From contig NZ_QJRG01000047.1 of the NCBI RefSeq assembly GCF_004025535.1, positions 62,001 through 126,000 of the forward strand: a stretch of 64,000 nt of DNA, given 5' to 3'. Of the stretch, positions 28,701-36,978 are shown piece by piece (within the stretch, counting starts at the first letter, position 1; the number at the start of each line of letters is the position of its first letter). Under the pieces are notes generated by a model that saw only the letters and a list, made by a program, of their open reading frames with translations, was not told the DNA's origin and ran no database searches. Source of the DNA: Pseudomonas alkylphenolica. GTDB taxonomy: Bacteria > Pseudomonadota > Gammaproteobacteria > Pseudomonadales > Pseudomonadaceae. Made by a program: the position numbers and the translations under genes.

Positions 28701-29324
28701 ACCGAGCCGCTGGCCGATGCGCTGTCGAGCATGCACCACGACATTCGTGTGGTTCCCAACATGCTGGCCGCGCCCCTATGGAGCGGACTTGTCAGTGAAC
28801 GTCAGACCAGTGCGCGGCCTCGCGTGGGCTGGGCCGGCGGTACCAGTCATCGCGGTGACCTGGAACTGCTGCTGGAGGTGATCAAGACCCTGGCCGGCGA
28901 AGTCGACTGGGTGTTTTTCGGCATGTGCCCTGACGTGCTGCGGCCGTACGTGAAGGAGTTCTACGAAGGCATTTCATTCGCCCAGTACCCGCGCAAACTG
29001 GCCAGCCTCAACCTCGACCTGGCCTTGGCACCGCTCGAGCAGAACCTCTTCAACGACTGCAAGAGCAACTTGCGCTTGCTGGAATATGGCGCCTGTGGGT
29101 TTCCGGTGATCTGCACCGATACCAAGGCCTATGCCGGTTATCTGCCTTGCACGCGAGTGCGCGAAAACACCACCGAACAGTGGCTGGAGGCAATCCGCAT
29201 GCACCTTGGCGATCCATTGGCCAGCTATCGCCAGGGCGATGCCCTGCGTGAGGCGGTGTTGCGCGACTACGTACTGAATGAACACCATCTGCAGCATTGG
29301 GCCAATGCCTGGCTGGCGGACTGA
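25758..29324 (+). CDS. Giant multidomain flagellin glycosyltransferase (Fgt1-like)
   Basis: A 1188-aa cytoplasmic protein in the position of P. syringae fgt1. Four modules are visible. (1) 1-250: GT2 domain, VSIAIPAFN with an intact DDD at 94-96. (2) About 335-545: GT-A-like, YTDE at 443-446. (3) About 578-830: GT2-like, LLLLDPACVL at 665-674, AQRPEVGVVG. (4) About 855-1188: GT-B/GT4-like C-terminus, SAIGHYRVVQP, YELDDYIIEPP, VGWAGGTSHRGDLELL and LLEYGACGFPVICT. I chose GTG 25758 (AAGG 9 bases upstream). Likely adds a glycan chain to FliC and FlgL-type substrates. The order of transfers is unknown. 1-3 are not confirmed active. Confidence 0.85.
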   Translation: MNEQPLVSIAIPAFNTEFFRSTLASAIAQDYPNLEVVVCDDSSGAEIEAICEALRSDSAVPVRYVRNPERLGFARNLLACLAQSSGELIKFLCDDDVLFSTCISQQAGVLRDWPQVSMVNCQRLLCAADDVLLPSRSLNFVMSMHSAVLRGTDLLDSIADRAPNLFGGLSHALFRRAQVEEYLATLVQDGQGFVARLDLALYTCLLRRGHLCNLDQVLSLERVYPGRLSHQSSMTEAYKVESEWLLQMLAARSGEAAPAEGWVRYQSLASYDDSADAHWEELDMRRFFSGQMANFNQQVGSNSLSFSELYAEWLKYRSLSAGQLRLLPKRIEQWPSQPRIVPVIFCGDDEAGLRVTLDSLAEQSYPARRILVMGPASLQSVAGDEVQYRVCADNDFAELNQWLFSDESADWFFLLRAGDRLHPHALVIMAERMALRADSLCLYTDEGANDNLEPSSPIFKPDFNLDLMRSLPYVGRLLAFNGAAVRGLGGFDQRFDSLAPQDLLWRLVEAHGLPVVEHIAEVLVQCRYTYAQWLAEAGAQVQASRVVEAHLQRLGVSAQVAGIDGGLMTRVTYQHEWAAKVSILILAGTDLTALMRCVESLLENTAYSQFELLLVVNDEAPAEVRDWLAAMANLGSDQLRVVAVSASGQAASLNQASLQATGDYLLLLDPACVLFDKQWLCELMHLAQRPEVGVVGPKLLDRNGAVISAGLVLGMNGLAGSPVLGCAANADSYMNRLQLVQNWSALSLDCMLVRSELFQSLEGLDTGSLQSNLLDADFCLRARKLGYLSVWTPFSKVARLTVADDHGTAHVEADQAAFYQRWLSWVAFDPAYNRNLSLKLANFNFEPGLRSGWDPFIARAMPSVLALPSNTSAIGHYRVVQPFTELERAGWIQGRIDYSSPGLIELEREKPDVVILQCRYTPGNIKDMGRYKQLSNARRIYELDDYIIEPPKKNDHARNMPSNMRELVGQAISLCDRVVVSTEPLADALSSMHHDIRVVPNMLAAPLWSGLVSERQTSARPRVGWAGGTSHRGDLELLLEVIKTLAGEVDWVFFGMCPDVLRPYVKEFYEGISFAQYPRKLASLNLDLALAPLEQNLFNDCKSNLRLLEYGACGFPVICTDTKAYAGYLPCTRVRENTTEQWLEAIRMHLGDPLASYRQGDALREAVLRDYVLNEHHLQHWANAWLAD

Positions 29325-29378
29325 ACCCTGGCGTCCGGCGGGGCCGGATGCCGAATCGATAACTGGAACAGGTGCACT

Positions 29379-32117
29379 ATGATCGAAATCGCAACTGGGA
29401 AGCGCAGCGATGTAACCGTTGTCCTGCTCGGGCATGATCAGGCGGACCATCGTGCCCGCGCGCTTCACTACTACCGCGAGGCCGGTGTGCCTTGCCTGGC
29501 CCTGCAACCGTTGTCTGCGAACGCTAGCGGCGCACAGTTCTGCGAGCGCCTGAGCCAGGCATTGGCGCAGGTAACGACGCCGTTCGTAACCTTGGCCCAG
29601 GATGCCGATTTCGTTCTGGCCACGGCGTTGGACAACGCCGCAGCGCACCTGCATGAGCAACCACAACTGGCGGCCGTGCAGGGTTATGCGCTGGCCTATG
29701 CCGCCGGCAATGCTGAAGTGGCTTACCACAAGTCTGGCGTTTCCTTTGCGCCAGCAGCCGGGGAGGGTGCGATTGCCCGCCTCAAGCAGTATGCCCAGGC
29801 GGGCCAGCAAGCCTGGCGTGCGGTATCGCGCGTTGCAGTCTTGCAGGCGGCGTTGGCCGAGGTGCCACAGGCACTGGATGTTGCTGGTGTGCGTACGGCT
29901 TTGTCGTGTGTGCTGCTAGCCGATGGCGCCATTGCACAGCTCGAGCAGACTGACGTGATTTGCGAGTACGCGCCCTGCGCGTTGACACCGGTCGTTCGTG
30001 AAGAGCGGGTTAACCAGACGGTGCGCACGCTGCGTCAGTGGGATGCCGATCGCCAGCGTCTGTACGCCGACGACGCCGGGTTCGCGGTGCTCAATGGTTT
30101 TGTGCGCAGCAGCCATGAGCAGGGTGAAGAACCATTGCTGTTTACCTCGGGATGGAAAAGCGTCATTGATGACCCGGAGCGTGTGTTCGAGCCGCGGCAG
30201 TATGTAGAGCTGCCGTACTACAATCGCGCGCTGTTCGAGCAGTTGACCGCGCTGGAGTTTCTTTGCCACGCCTGGCCAACGGGCCAGCGCCAGCAGCAGG
30301 CGCTGGAAGGCATCTGGGTGCGCCAGCGCGATCTCATGCAAGTGCATCCCAATGACACCCCGGAGAGTTTGCAGGCGCGCTATTGGCAAGCCATGGCGCT
30401 GGGCCTGTTCAACCTGAGCCTGTGCCAGCAGCTGATGCCGATGTTGAGCGATGGCGAGGAGGGTGAGCGCGTTCGTGAGTTGAACAACTGGCTGCAGCGT
30501 CTGCAACAGGTACCGGGTATCGAAATGCACGAGCGGCTGCGTGCTACGCCGTCAGGAAAGGTGCTGGAGGCAATCGCCGCCGCCACGCCTGACGAGCAGG
30601 GGCGCCAGCGCGTACTGGCGCACCTGGCCAGCCATCCGGCCGGGCAAATCGCCTTTGTGGTGCTGGATCTCAATGACGACGACCTGGCCCTGCAAGCCAC
30701 TTTCGACAGCCTGTTGGCTTCGGGCGTACGCAACTTCAAGCTTGTAGTGCTCAAGGCCGGCAACTTGCCGACGATTACCACGCCACGCGATACCCTGCAC
30801 TTCATCCAGGTGACCGAGAGCAATTGGGCCACTCACCTCAATCATGTTGTGAAGCAACTGCCAAGTGAATGGCTGCTGCTGTTGCAGGCGGGCGACGTAT
30901 TGCTGGCCGGCGGCCTGCTGCGCTTGATGGTGGAGCTTGGCGAGGCACCGGCGTGCCAGGCCATTGCTGCCAACGAAGTGCAGCGTGACCAGCAGGGGCG
31001 TTTGCTCAGTGTGGTGCGACCGGGTGCCAACCTGGACCTGCTGCGCAGCCAGCCGGGCCTGATGTCCCGCCATTGGCTGGTGCGTCGCCAGGCGGTACTG
31101 GACCTGGGCGGTTTCAGCGAGACCTCGCGCCAGGCACTGGAACTCGACCTGTTGCTGCGTCTTGTGGAGACCCAGGGGCTAGGCAGCCTGGCGCATATGG
31201 ACGAGTACCTGGTAATCGGCCAGCAAGCTTCGCCCGCACTGGTTACCGAAGCGCAGGCAATCCTCAACCGTCACCTGACGCAACTGGGGTATCGCAGCCA
31301 GGTCAGCGATCAGGGTGCAGCCGGCTTGCTCATCGATTTCCGTCATTCGGCCACGCCGCTGGTCAGCATTCTGCTGGCGCATGAAGGCGATAACGCACAG
31401 CTGCAGGCGTGCCTGACGTCTGTGCTCCAGCGTACCCGTTACCCGCGTTATGAAGTGCTGGTGGCCTGTGTTGGTGATCACGTCGAAATCGACGCAGCGG
31501 CATTCCAGGCCTTTGCCGGCCGTGTCCGGCTGTTGGCGGGCGAGCCAGGTGCATCGCAGGGCGAGCTGCTGAACCTGGCTGCCAGCGAGGCACGTGGCGA
31601 CTACCTGGTGCTGCTGTCGGAGCACGCTCAAGTCGTCACGCCAGCCTGGATCGAAGGCCTGCTCAACGAAGCGCAGCGTCCGGAGGTCGGTGTGGTGGGG
31701 GCGCGTCTTCAGACGGCTGACGGAACCTTGGCCCATGCCGGATATGAGTTGCTGGCCGGACCTTCGGTGCACGCCCCCTGGGCGGGAGCTGCGTTTGAAC
31801 AGGACGCTGTCAACTTCTGGCCGCTGTCGGTACGCAGCTGCACCGCCGTGTCCGAAGGTTGCCTGATGGTACGCAAGCAGGTGTTCGAACACGTTGGCGG
31901 TCTGGTCTCGGCACCCGGCGCCGATGTCGAGTTGTGCCTGGCGGCTGCCCAGGCCGGTCTGGCAGTGGTGTGGACCCCACGCGCGCAGTTGTTCGTCAGT
32001 GAGCTGAGCGCGGTTGATGAAAGCGTCAGTCGTGCGCTGGCTGAGCGCTGGCCGACAGCGTTCACCGGTCGGGCGCCGTTCAGCGTGAGCCTGGAGTGGC
32101 TTGCTCAGTTGGCATAG
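29379..32117 (+). CDS. Multidomain glycosyltransferase-like protein (Fgt2-like)
   Basis: A 912-aa protein following the Fgt1-like gene after 54 bases, probably cotranscribed. The N-terminus (1-400) starts VTVVLLGHDQADHRARALHY and resembles no domain I can name with certainty. Residues about 420-640 match module 2 of the neighbour (GANLDLLRSQPGLMSRHWLV; LGGFSETSRQALELDLLLRL). Residues about 655-900 match module 3 (VSILLAHEGDN, AQRPEVGVVGARL). The acidic motifs expected in these modules are poor: ANEV at 531-534 and LLSEHAQVV around 747. It lacks the C-terminal GT4-like module. Probably a flagellin glycan extender or partner subunit. A terminator follows. Confidence 0.8.
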   Translation: MIEIATGKRSDVTVVLLGHDQADHRARALHYYREAGVPCLALQPLSANASGAQFCERLSQALAQVTTPFVTLAQDADFVLATALDNAAAHLHEQPQLAAVQGYALAYAAGNAEVAYHKSGVSFAPAAGEGAIARLKQYAQAGQQAWRAVSRVAVLQAALAEVPQALDVAGVRTALSCVLLADGAIAQLEQTDVICEYAPCALTPVVREERVNQTVRTLRQWDADRQRLYADDAGFAVLNGFVRSSHEQGEEPLLFTSGWKSVIDDPERVFEPRQYVELPYYNRALFEQLTALEFLCHAWPTGQRQQQALEGIWVRQRDLMQVHPNDTPESLQARYWQAMALGLFNLSLCQQLMPMLSDGEEGERVRELNNWLQRLQQVPGIEMHERLRATPSGKVLEAIAAATPDEQGRQRVLAHLASHPAGQIAFVVLDLNDDDLALQATFDSLLASGVRNFKLVVLKAGNLPTITTPRDTLHFIQVTESNWATHLNHVVKQLPSEWLLLLQAGDVLLAGGLLRLMVELGEAPACQAIAANEVQRDQQGRLLSVVRPGANLDLLRSQPGLMSRHWLVRRQAVLDLGGFSETSRQALELDLLLRLVETQGLGSLAHMDEYLVIGQQASPALVTEAQAILNRHLTQLGYRSQVSDQGAAGLLIDFRHSATPLVSILLAHEGDNAQLQACLTSVLQRTRYPRYEVLVACVGDHVEIDAAAFQAFAGRVRLLAGEPGASQGELLNLAASEARGDYLVLLSEHAQVVTPAWIEGLLNEAQRPEVGVVGARLQTADGTLAHAGYELLAGPSVHAPWAGAAFEQDAVNFWPLSVRSCTAVSEGCLMVRKQVFEHVGGLVSAPGADVELCLAAAQAGLAVVWTPRAQLFVSELSAVDESVSRALAERWPTAFTGRAPFSVSLEWLAQLA

Positions 32118-32133
32118 CTGGCGTGGGAATTGC

Positions 32134-32161
32134 AAAAGCCGGGTATAGACCCGGCTTTTTC
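32134..32161 (+). terminator. Terminator after the Fgt2-like gene
   Basis: GCCGGGT (32138-32144), loop ATAG, ACCCGGC (32149-32155), then five T, with AAAA before the stem. It splits the island into a first unit (two glycosyltransferases) and a second unit starting at 32200. Confidence 0.92.
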
Positions 32162-32199
32162 ATTTCTGGTGGCGATTTATTGACAGGTGAGAGGCCCAG

Positions 32200-32925
32200 G
32201 TGTCCGTTGTGAACATGAGGCTCAGGATGCAGAAGAAAGTGGCTGTGGTGCAGTCGAACTACATACCTTGGAAAGGCTACTTCGATCTGATTCGTAGCGT
32301 CGACGCATTTGTCTTGTATGACGATGTTCAGTACACCCGGCGTGACTGGCGTAATCGCAACAAGATCAAGACTGCCCAGGGAGAGCATTGGTTGAGTGTC
32401 CCGGTGAAGAACCGTGGCCGTTATGAGCAGTTGATCAATGAAGTGCAGGTCAGTGAGCCGGACTGGGCAGCCAAACACTGGAAGACCATCGAGATGAATT
32501 ATCGGCGAGCGGCTTGCTTTGCCCAGATGGAGGCACCGGTTCGTGCCCTCTACGAGCAGGCTGCCAGCCTCGAGAACCTTTCCTGCATCAACGCGATGTT
32601 CATCCGCGGTCTGTGCGCGCTGCTCGACATTCATACACCGCTGTATCGCTCCGAGGATCTGGGCCACAGCGAAGGCAAGAATGAACGGCTGATCCAGCTA
32701 TGCCAGGCACTTGATGCCACCGAGTATCTCTCGGGGCCAGCGGCCAGTTGCTATCTGGACGAAACGGCCTTTGCCAATGCCGGGCTCGAGGTGTCGTACA
32801 TGAATTATGCGGGCTATCCCGAGTACCCACAGTTGTTCGGCGAGTTTGAGCATGCCGTCAGCGTCGTTGACCTGTTGTTCAACACGGGCAGCGATGCGTC
32901 AACTTTTCTGGAGCGACGTCCATGA
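32200..32925 (+). CDS. WbqC-like family protein
   Basis: A 241-aa protein with the WbqC-family start VAVVQSNYIPWKGYFDLIRS and VDAFVLYDDVQYTRRDWRNR, then LSVPVKNRGR and a C-terminal SGPAASCYLDETAFANAGLE. WbqC-like genes are found in O-antigen and other surface-sugar clusters; the biochemical role is not something I can assign. GTG 32200 is preferred (GAGAGG 5 bases upstream); ATG 32215 and 32227 are alternatives. It overlaps the next gene by four bases (ATGA), so it is first of a coupled set. It probably helps modify or acylate the amino sugar made by the aminotransferase at 35776. Confidence 0.8.
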   Translation: MSVVNMRLRMQKKVAVVQSNYIPWKGYFDLIRSVDAFVLYDDVQYTRRDWRNRNKIKTAQGEHWLSVPVKNRGRYEQLINEVQVSEPDWAAKHWKTIEMNYRRAACFAQMEAPVRALYEQAASLENLSCINAMFIRGLCALLDIHTPLYRSEDLGHSEGKNERLIQLCQALDATEYLSGPAASCYLDETAFANAGLEVSYMNYAGYPEYPQLFGEFEHAVSVVDLLFNTGSDASTFLERRP

Positions 32926-33557
32926 GCACGGACATCTTGCAAGACGTGGCGCACTATTACTCATCGCGAGTCCGTGCACATGGTGCCACCCCTGAGGGGG
33001 TCGACTGGAACGGCAGTGCATCGCAGCAACTGCGGTTTGCCCAGTTGCTCAAACTGGTGCCTGCCAATGAGCAGCAGGAAGGGTTCAGCCTGATCGATGT
33101 TGGTTGTGGTTATGGTGCGCTGCTGACGTGGATGCGTGAGCGTGGCCTGGCGGTCGACTACCATGGCTACGACCTCTCGGACCAGATGATCGCGGCAGCC
33201 CGTCAACAGCATCCGGCCAACGATGCGGTGCGCTTCGAGGTGGCCGAACGTGCCTCATGCACAGCGGATTATGCGGTGGCCAGCGGCATCTTCAATGTCT
33301 GTCAGGATACCCCGCGTGAAGCCTGGGAGGCTTATATCGGCGACGTGCTGCGCAGCATGGATGCCTGCAGTCGCAAAGGCTTTGCGTTCAATTGCCTGAC
33401 CTCTTATTCAGACCCTCCTTTCATGCGTGATTACCTCTATTACGGTGATCCGTGCTTCTACTTTGATCTGTGCAAAAGGAACTACTCCAGAGAGGTGGCA
33501 CTCTTGCACGATTATGGTTTGTACGAGTTCACCTTGCTTGTGCGCAAGGCGTCCTGA
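32922..33557 (+). CDS. Class I SAM-dependent methyltransferase
   Basis: A 211-aa methyltransferase. Motif I is IDVGCGYGALLTWMRERG (about 57-74), followed by HGYDLSDQMIAAARQQHP, which gives the acidic ribose-binding residue. The C-terminal half has an unusually aromatic stretch (PPFMRDYLYYGDPCFYFDL) that may form the acceptor site. The start ATG overlaps the previous stop. Within this island it most plausibly O- or N-methylates the nucleotide-sugar or its N-substituent; P. syringae has a methyltransferase in its viosamine island, but I cannot say this is its orthologue. Confidence 0.8.
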   Translation: MSTDILQDVAHYYSSRVRAHGATPEGVDWNGSASQQLRFAQLLKLVPANEQQEGFSLIDVGCGYGALLTWMRERGLAVDYHGYDLSDQMIAAARQQHPANDAVRFEVAERASCTADYAVASGIFNVCQDTPREAWEAYIGDVLRSMDACSRKGFAFNCLTSYSDPPFMRDYLYYGDPCFYFDLCKRNYSREVALLHDYGLYEFTLLVRKAS

Positions 33558-33593
33558 CGAACTGTCCGATCACTCTGTCTCCTGGAAAACACT

Positions 33594-34361
33594 ATGCTCA
33601 AAAGCGGTTCCACCTCCGTCACACAGTCCAGCGATGGCCAGCTCGAAGCCCGTGAGCAGCTCTGGCTGGCTTTCCATAATGCGCCTCTGGATGATGCCGA
33701 AAAAGAGCGCAACCTCGGTTTGTTCATCCGCTCCGCCTCATTGGCGCGGATGCTGGCGGTTTCCGATCTTTATCGTGAAATTGTCCGGTTGCCTGGTTCG
33801 GTACTGGACTTCGGTACGTGGCGCGGGCAGAACGCCGTGCTCTGTGAGAACCTTCGGGCGATCTTTGAACCCTTCAACAAGCAGCGCCGGATCGCGGCGT
33901 TCGACACCTTTGCCGGCTACAAATCCCATACCGGCGACGGGCAGATTGCCAACGCGCATTTTCAGGACGGGTGCTATGACACCGGCAATGGCTATGCGGA
34001 TTACCTGCGTCACCTGCTGGCCCTTCATGAAGGTATCAATGCCTTGCCGCAAGTATCAGGCGGGCATCAGGTGGTGGAAGGCGATATCAAGGACACCTTG
34101 CCACAGTTCATCGAGCTGCAACGCAACTTGCTGGTGGCCCTCGCTTTCTTTGACATGAACCTGGAGGGGCCGACCCGCTTTGCCCTGGAGCAGATTCTGC
34201 CACGCTGCGTGCCTGGCTCGCTGCTGGTGTTCTTCCAGTTGCAGCGCGACTTCCTGCCGGGCGAGGGCTATGCCTACGTCGCGGAGATACTGGGGAAAGT
34301 GCGTCACGAGATCAAACGCTCGGAAACCTACCCGTCACTGTGCATCGTCAAGCTGCTGTAA
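33594..34361 (+). CDS. TylF/macrocin-O-methyltransferase-like protein
   Basis: A 255-aa protein resembling the TylF-type metal-dependent sugar O-methyltransferases. Seen: SAM motif VLDFGTWRGQNAVLCENLR (D72), AFDTFAGYKSHTGDG, GDIKDTLPQF, and AFFDMNLEGPTRFALEQILP with D187. Where relatives usually carry an acidic pair in VFDEL-type text, this protein reads VFFQL (213-216), so two probable metal ligands are missing. Either catalysis is metal-independent or the protein has another role. The Shine-Dalgarno before ATG 33594 is poor (GGA). The next gene starts 10 bases after the stop. Confidence 0.7.
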   Translation: MLKSGSTSVTQSSDGQLEAREQLWLAFHNAPLDDAEKERNLGLFIRSASLARMLAVSDLYREIVRLPGSVLDFGTWRGQNAVLCENLRAIFEPFNKQRRIAAFDTFAGYKSHTGDGQIANAHFQDGCYDTGNGYADYLRHLLALHEGINALPQVSGGHQVVEGDIKDTLPQFIELQRNLLVALAFFDMNLEGPTRFALEQILPRCVPGSLLVFFQLQRDFLPGEGYAYVAEILGKVRHEIKRSETYPSLCIVKLL

Positions 34362-34371
34362 GGAGCTCTCC

Positions 34372-35751
34372 ATGTTTCTGATCGTTGGCAATGGCATGGT
34401 CGCCCTGGCTATCGCCGCCGGCCTCTCGCGTAGTGTGCCGGGTGAGCGCATCCAGGTGGTGGGTCCGGCTGCGCGCCCTAACAGCGCTTCCATGGCCGCT
34501 GCGGCCATGCTCAACTCCTTTGCCGAGCTTGAGCCGGGCGCACTCGATCAACCGCGTGACCGTCTGAAATTCGAGTTGAGCCAGGCATCAGCCCGTCTGT
34601 GGGAGAACTTTGTCGAAGAGTTCGATATTCCCGCCGAGTACTATCGCCTGGGTACCGTGCTGGTGAACAACAACGCCTCCAACAGCTTCGAGGATGCTGC
34701 GTTCGATGCGATCGCCGGATACCTTGACGAATTCGCCGAGCCGTACGAGCGTGTCGACCCACACCTTGAACCTGCCTATGTGCCAGGCGCGAGCTATCGT
34801 ACCCGTCAGGCGCTGTTCCTGCCGCGCGAGGGCGTGCTGAATCCGGATGGTGTGATCCGTGCGCTGCAGGCAACGCTGGAAAAACGCGGTGTGCGTTTTG
34901 TCGATGGCGTGGTGAAAGCGTTGGACAAGGTCAACGGTCGCACCCGTGGCGTGACCCTGGAAGACGGGCGCGTGCTGGGTGCGGAGCGTGTCGTGCTGGC
35001 CAACGGCAGTATGGCCACGCGCTTGTGGGACGAAGAAGGCTGCATCCGGATAATCAATGGCGTCGGCGCGACTGTGGTGTTGAAGAACCCCGGTATCAAG
35101 GGCCGCTATGTTTTGCGTACTCCCAACCGTGGCGGCGCCTGTGGCATCTACCATGCTCCCTATCAGGACGATCAGTTCGTCGTCGGGGCCACCAACCTGG
35201 TGACCACCGCCGATGAGCAGTTCCCGCGTGCAGAATCGGTGGCGGCGCTGATTAACGGTGCGATCAACCAGGTCAACCACCTGCACCGCACCAGTGGGTT
35301 CATCCGCTACAACTTCGGCTATCGTCCGCTCAGCCTTGATGGCTATCCGGTTATCGGCCAGCTCAACGACAACACCTTCATTGCTTCCGGCACCCGCAGG
35401 GATGGCTACCATTTTGCGCCTTGGCTGGCGGACAACCTGGCGGCATTGCTGCTCGACCAGTCGATCTCGACACAAGCCAGGGAGTACTTCCACTTCACTC
35501 GACCACAACGCAGTGCATGGCTGGACCAGTCGGTGGAGGCGTGCTGTCGCAAGTATGCGGCGGTCAAATGTTCGGCGTTGTCGCAGCACGGCTTCGATGC
35601 CGGACACACCGATGCCGACCAGGCGCTGGAGAATTACTACTACCAGCGTGCGCGTGCCTTTTTCGACAAGCACGGGCTCGAGCAGAGCGTTCAGGTGGAT
35701 TTCCTGGACGCGCTGCTGGGTGGTTACCTTTCACTGTCGGATTTTGCCTGA
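34372..35751 (+). CDS. FAD-dependent oxidoreductase, D-amino-acid oxidase/glycine oxidase fold
   Basis: A 459-aa DAO-family flavoprotein. Seen: N-terminal FAD site FLIVGNGMVALAIAAGL (GxGxxA rather than GxGxxG), middle VVLANGSMATRLW, and the C-terminal FAD contact GYRPLSLDGYPVIGQL and FIASGTRRDGYHFAPWLADN. The end carries a Cys/Tyr-rich tail (about 395-459) that is longer than in glycine oxidase. AAGGAG 6 bases before ATG 34372 fixes the start; the open frame further upstream overlaps the previous gene. In this context it may oxidise an amino acid or sugar-linked amine used in the flagellin glycan; the substrate is unknown. Confidence 0.8.
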   Translation: MFLIVGNGMVALAIAAGLSRSVPGERIQVVGPAARPNSASMAAAAMLNSFAELEPGALDQPRDRLKFELSQASARLWENFVEEFDIPAEYYRLGTVLVNNNASNSFEDAAFDAIAGYLDEFAEPYERVDPHLEPAYVPGASYRTRQALFLPREGVLNPDGVIRALQATLEKRGVRFVDGVVKALDKVNGRTRGVTLEDGRVLGAERVVLANGSMATRLWDEEGCIRIINGVGATVVLKNPGIKGRYVLRTPNRGGACGIYHAPYQDDQFVVGATNLVTTADEQFPRAESVAALINGAINQVNHLHRTSGFIRYNFGYRPLSLDGYPVIGQLNDNTFIASGTRRDGYHFAPWLADNLAALLLDQSISTQAREYFHFTRPQRSAWLDQSVEACCRKYAAVKCSALSQHGFDAGHTDADQALENYYYQRARAFFDKHGLEQSVQVDFLDALLGGYLSLSDFA

Positions 35752-35775
35752 AGCCCGAGCGCCGGAGTCACGAAA

Positions 35776-36930
35776 GTGAGCAATCAGATCATTCCTTTCA
35801 ATAAGCCTTTTGTCGTCGGCAAAGAACTGTTCTATATCGCGCAGGCGGTGATGAATGGCGGTATCGCCGGTGATGGGCAATTCACGCGCTTATGCCAGGA
35901 ATGGCTGGAGGACAACCTGGGGTGCCCCAGGGCTTTGCTGACGCATTCGTGTACGGCGGCCCTCGAGATGGCCGCGATCCTGGCGGACATCGGGCCGGGC
36001 GATGAAGTCATCATGCCGTCGTTTACCTTCGTATCCACGGCAAACGCCTTTGTCTTGCGTGGCGCGGTTCCGGTGTTTGTAGATGTACGCAAGGATACGC
36101 TGAACTTGGACGAGCGCCTGGTGGAGGCGGCAATCACCGAGAAGACCAAGGCGATCGTCGCGGTGCATTACGCAGGCCAGCCTTGTGACATGGATGCCCT
36201 GCTACGCCTGTGCGACAAGCACGGGCTGATTCTTATCGAGGACGCCGCCCAGGCGATCCTCGCCAGGGAGAAAACCCGTGCGCTGGGGACCATAGGGCAT
36301 CTCGGTTGCCTGAGTTTTCACGAAACGAAAAACGTGATCAGCGGTGAGGGTGGGGCGCTGCTCATCAATGATCCCAAGCTGATCGAGCGGGCCGAGATCA
36401 TCTGGCAGAAAGGCACCAACCGCAAAGCCTTTTCCCGCGGGGAAGTGAGCAAGTACACCTGGGTCGACGTGGGCTCTTCATTCTTGCCTAGCGAGCTGAC
36501 GGCTGCTTTCCTGTATGCCCAGCTGGAGCAGGGAGAGAGCATCAATACACACCGCCGCTCGTTGTACGAGTCCTATTACCATCAGTTGGCGACGCTTGAA
36601 GCAGATGGTTGTTTCACCCTGCCTCGGGCCCAGGGCGGCAAGCCGGCCAATGCGCATATCTTCTATCTGCTGATGCGCAGTAACAAAGAGCGCGGCGAGC
36701 TGATCGAGCATCTTCGCGAGCGGGGCATTTATGCCGTGTTCCATTACGTCCCCTTGCATGATTCGCCTGCCGGATTGCGTTACTCACGCAGCGTCGGTGA
36801 CTTGCCTGTCACGCAGGAGGTTTCTGCATGCCTGGTGCGCCTGCCGCTTTATTCCGACATGAGCCTGCGCCAGGTCGCTCAGGTGTGTGCAGCCATCTTC
36901 CAATTCTTCGCAGGTGCCCGGGAGGCTTGA
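35776..36930 (+). CDS. DegT/DnrJ/EryC1 sugar aminotransferase, WecE/RffA-like
   Basis: A 384-aa PLP enzyme close in sequence to enteric WecE (RffA), which aminates dTDP-4-keto-6-deoxyglucose at C4. Seen: IPFNKPFVVGKEL, THSCTAALEMAAILADIGPG, DEVIMPSFTFVSTANAFVLR, PLP-contact IEDAAQ, catalytic K185 in SFHETKN, and GTNRKAFSRGEVSKYTWVD. The product is therefore probably a dTDP-4-amino-4,6-dideoxyhexose (Fuc4N by WecE analogy; Qui4N/viosamine by analogy with P. syringae flagellin). The start is GTG 35776 with GGAG 8 bases upstream. Genes for dTDP-glucose synthesis are not in the window. Confidence 0.88.
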   Translation: MSNQIIPFNKPFVVGKELFYIAQAVMNGGIAGDGQFTRLCQEWLEDNLGCPRALLTHSCTAALEMAAILADIGPGDEVIMPSFTFVSTANAFVLRGAVPVFVDVRKDTLNLDERLVEAAITEKTKAIVAVHYAGQPCDMDALLRLCDKHGLILIEDAAQAILAREKTRALGTIGHLGCLSFHETKNVISGEGGALLINDPKLIERAEIIWQKGTNRKAFSRGEVSKYTWVDVGSSFLPSELTAAFLYAQLEQGESINTHRRSLYESYYHQLATLEADGCFTLPRAQGGKPANAHIFYLLMRSNKERGELIEHLRERGIYAVFHYVPLHDSPAGLRYSRSVGDLPVTQEVSACLVRLPLYSDMSLRQVAQVCAAIFQFFAGAREA

Positions 36931-36978
36931 GTGCCTTGGGCTCGGCGATTGTTCAGCTGATTTCTGGAGTTTCACCCC

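Noticed and set aside
32179..32199. TTGACA before the WbqC-like gene as a sigma-70 promoter
   Set aside because: A perfect -35 word is present, but no -10 sequence is found at the right distance, and it would start inside the coding region.
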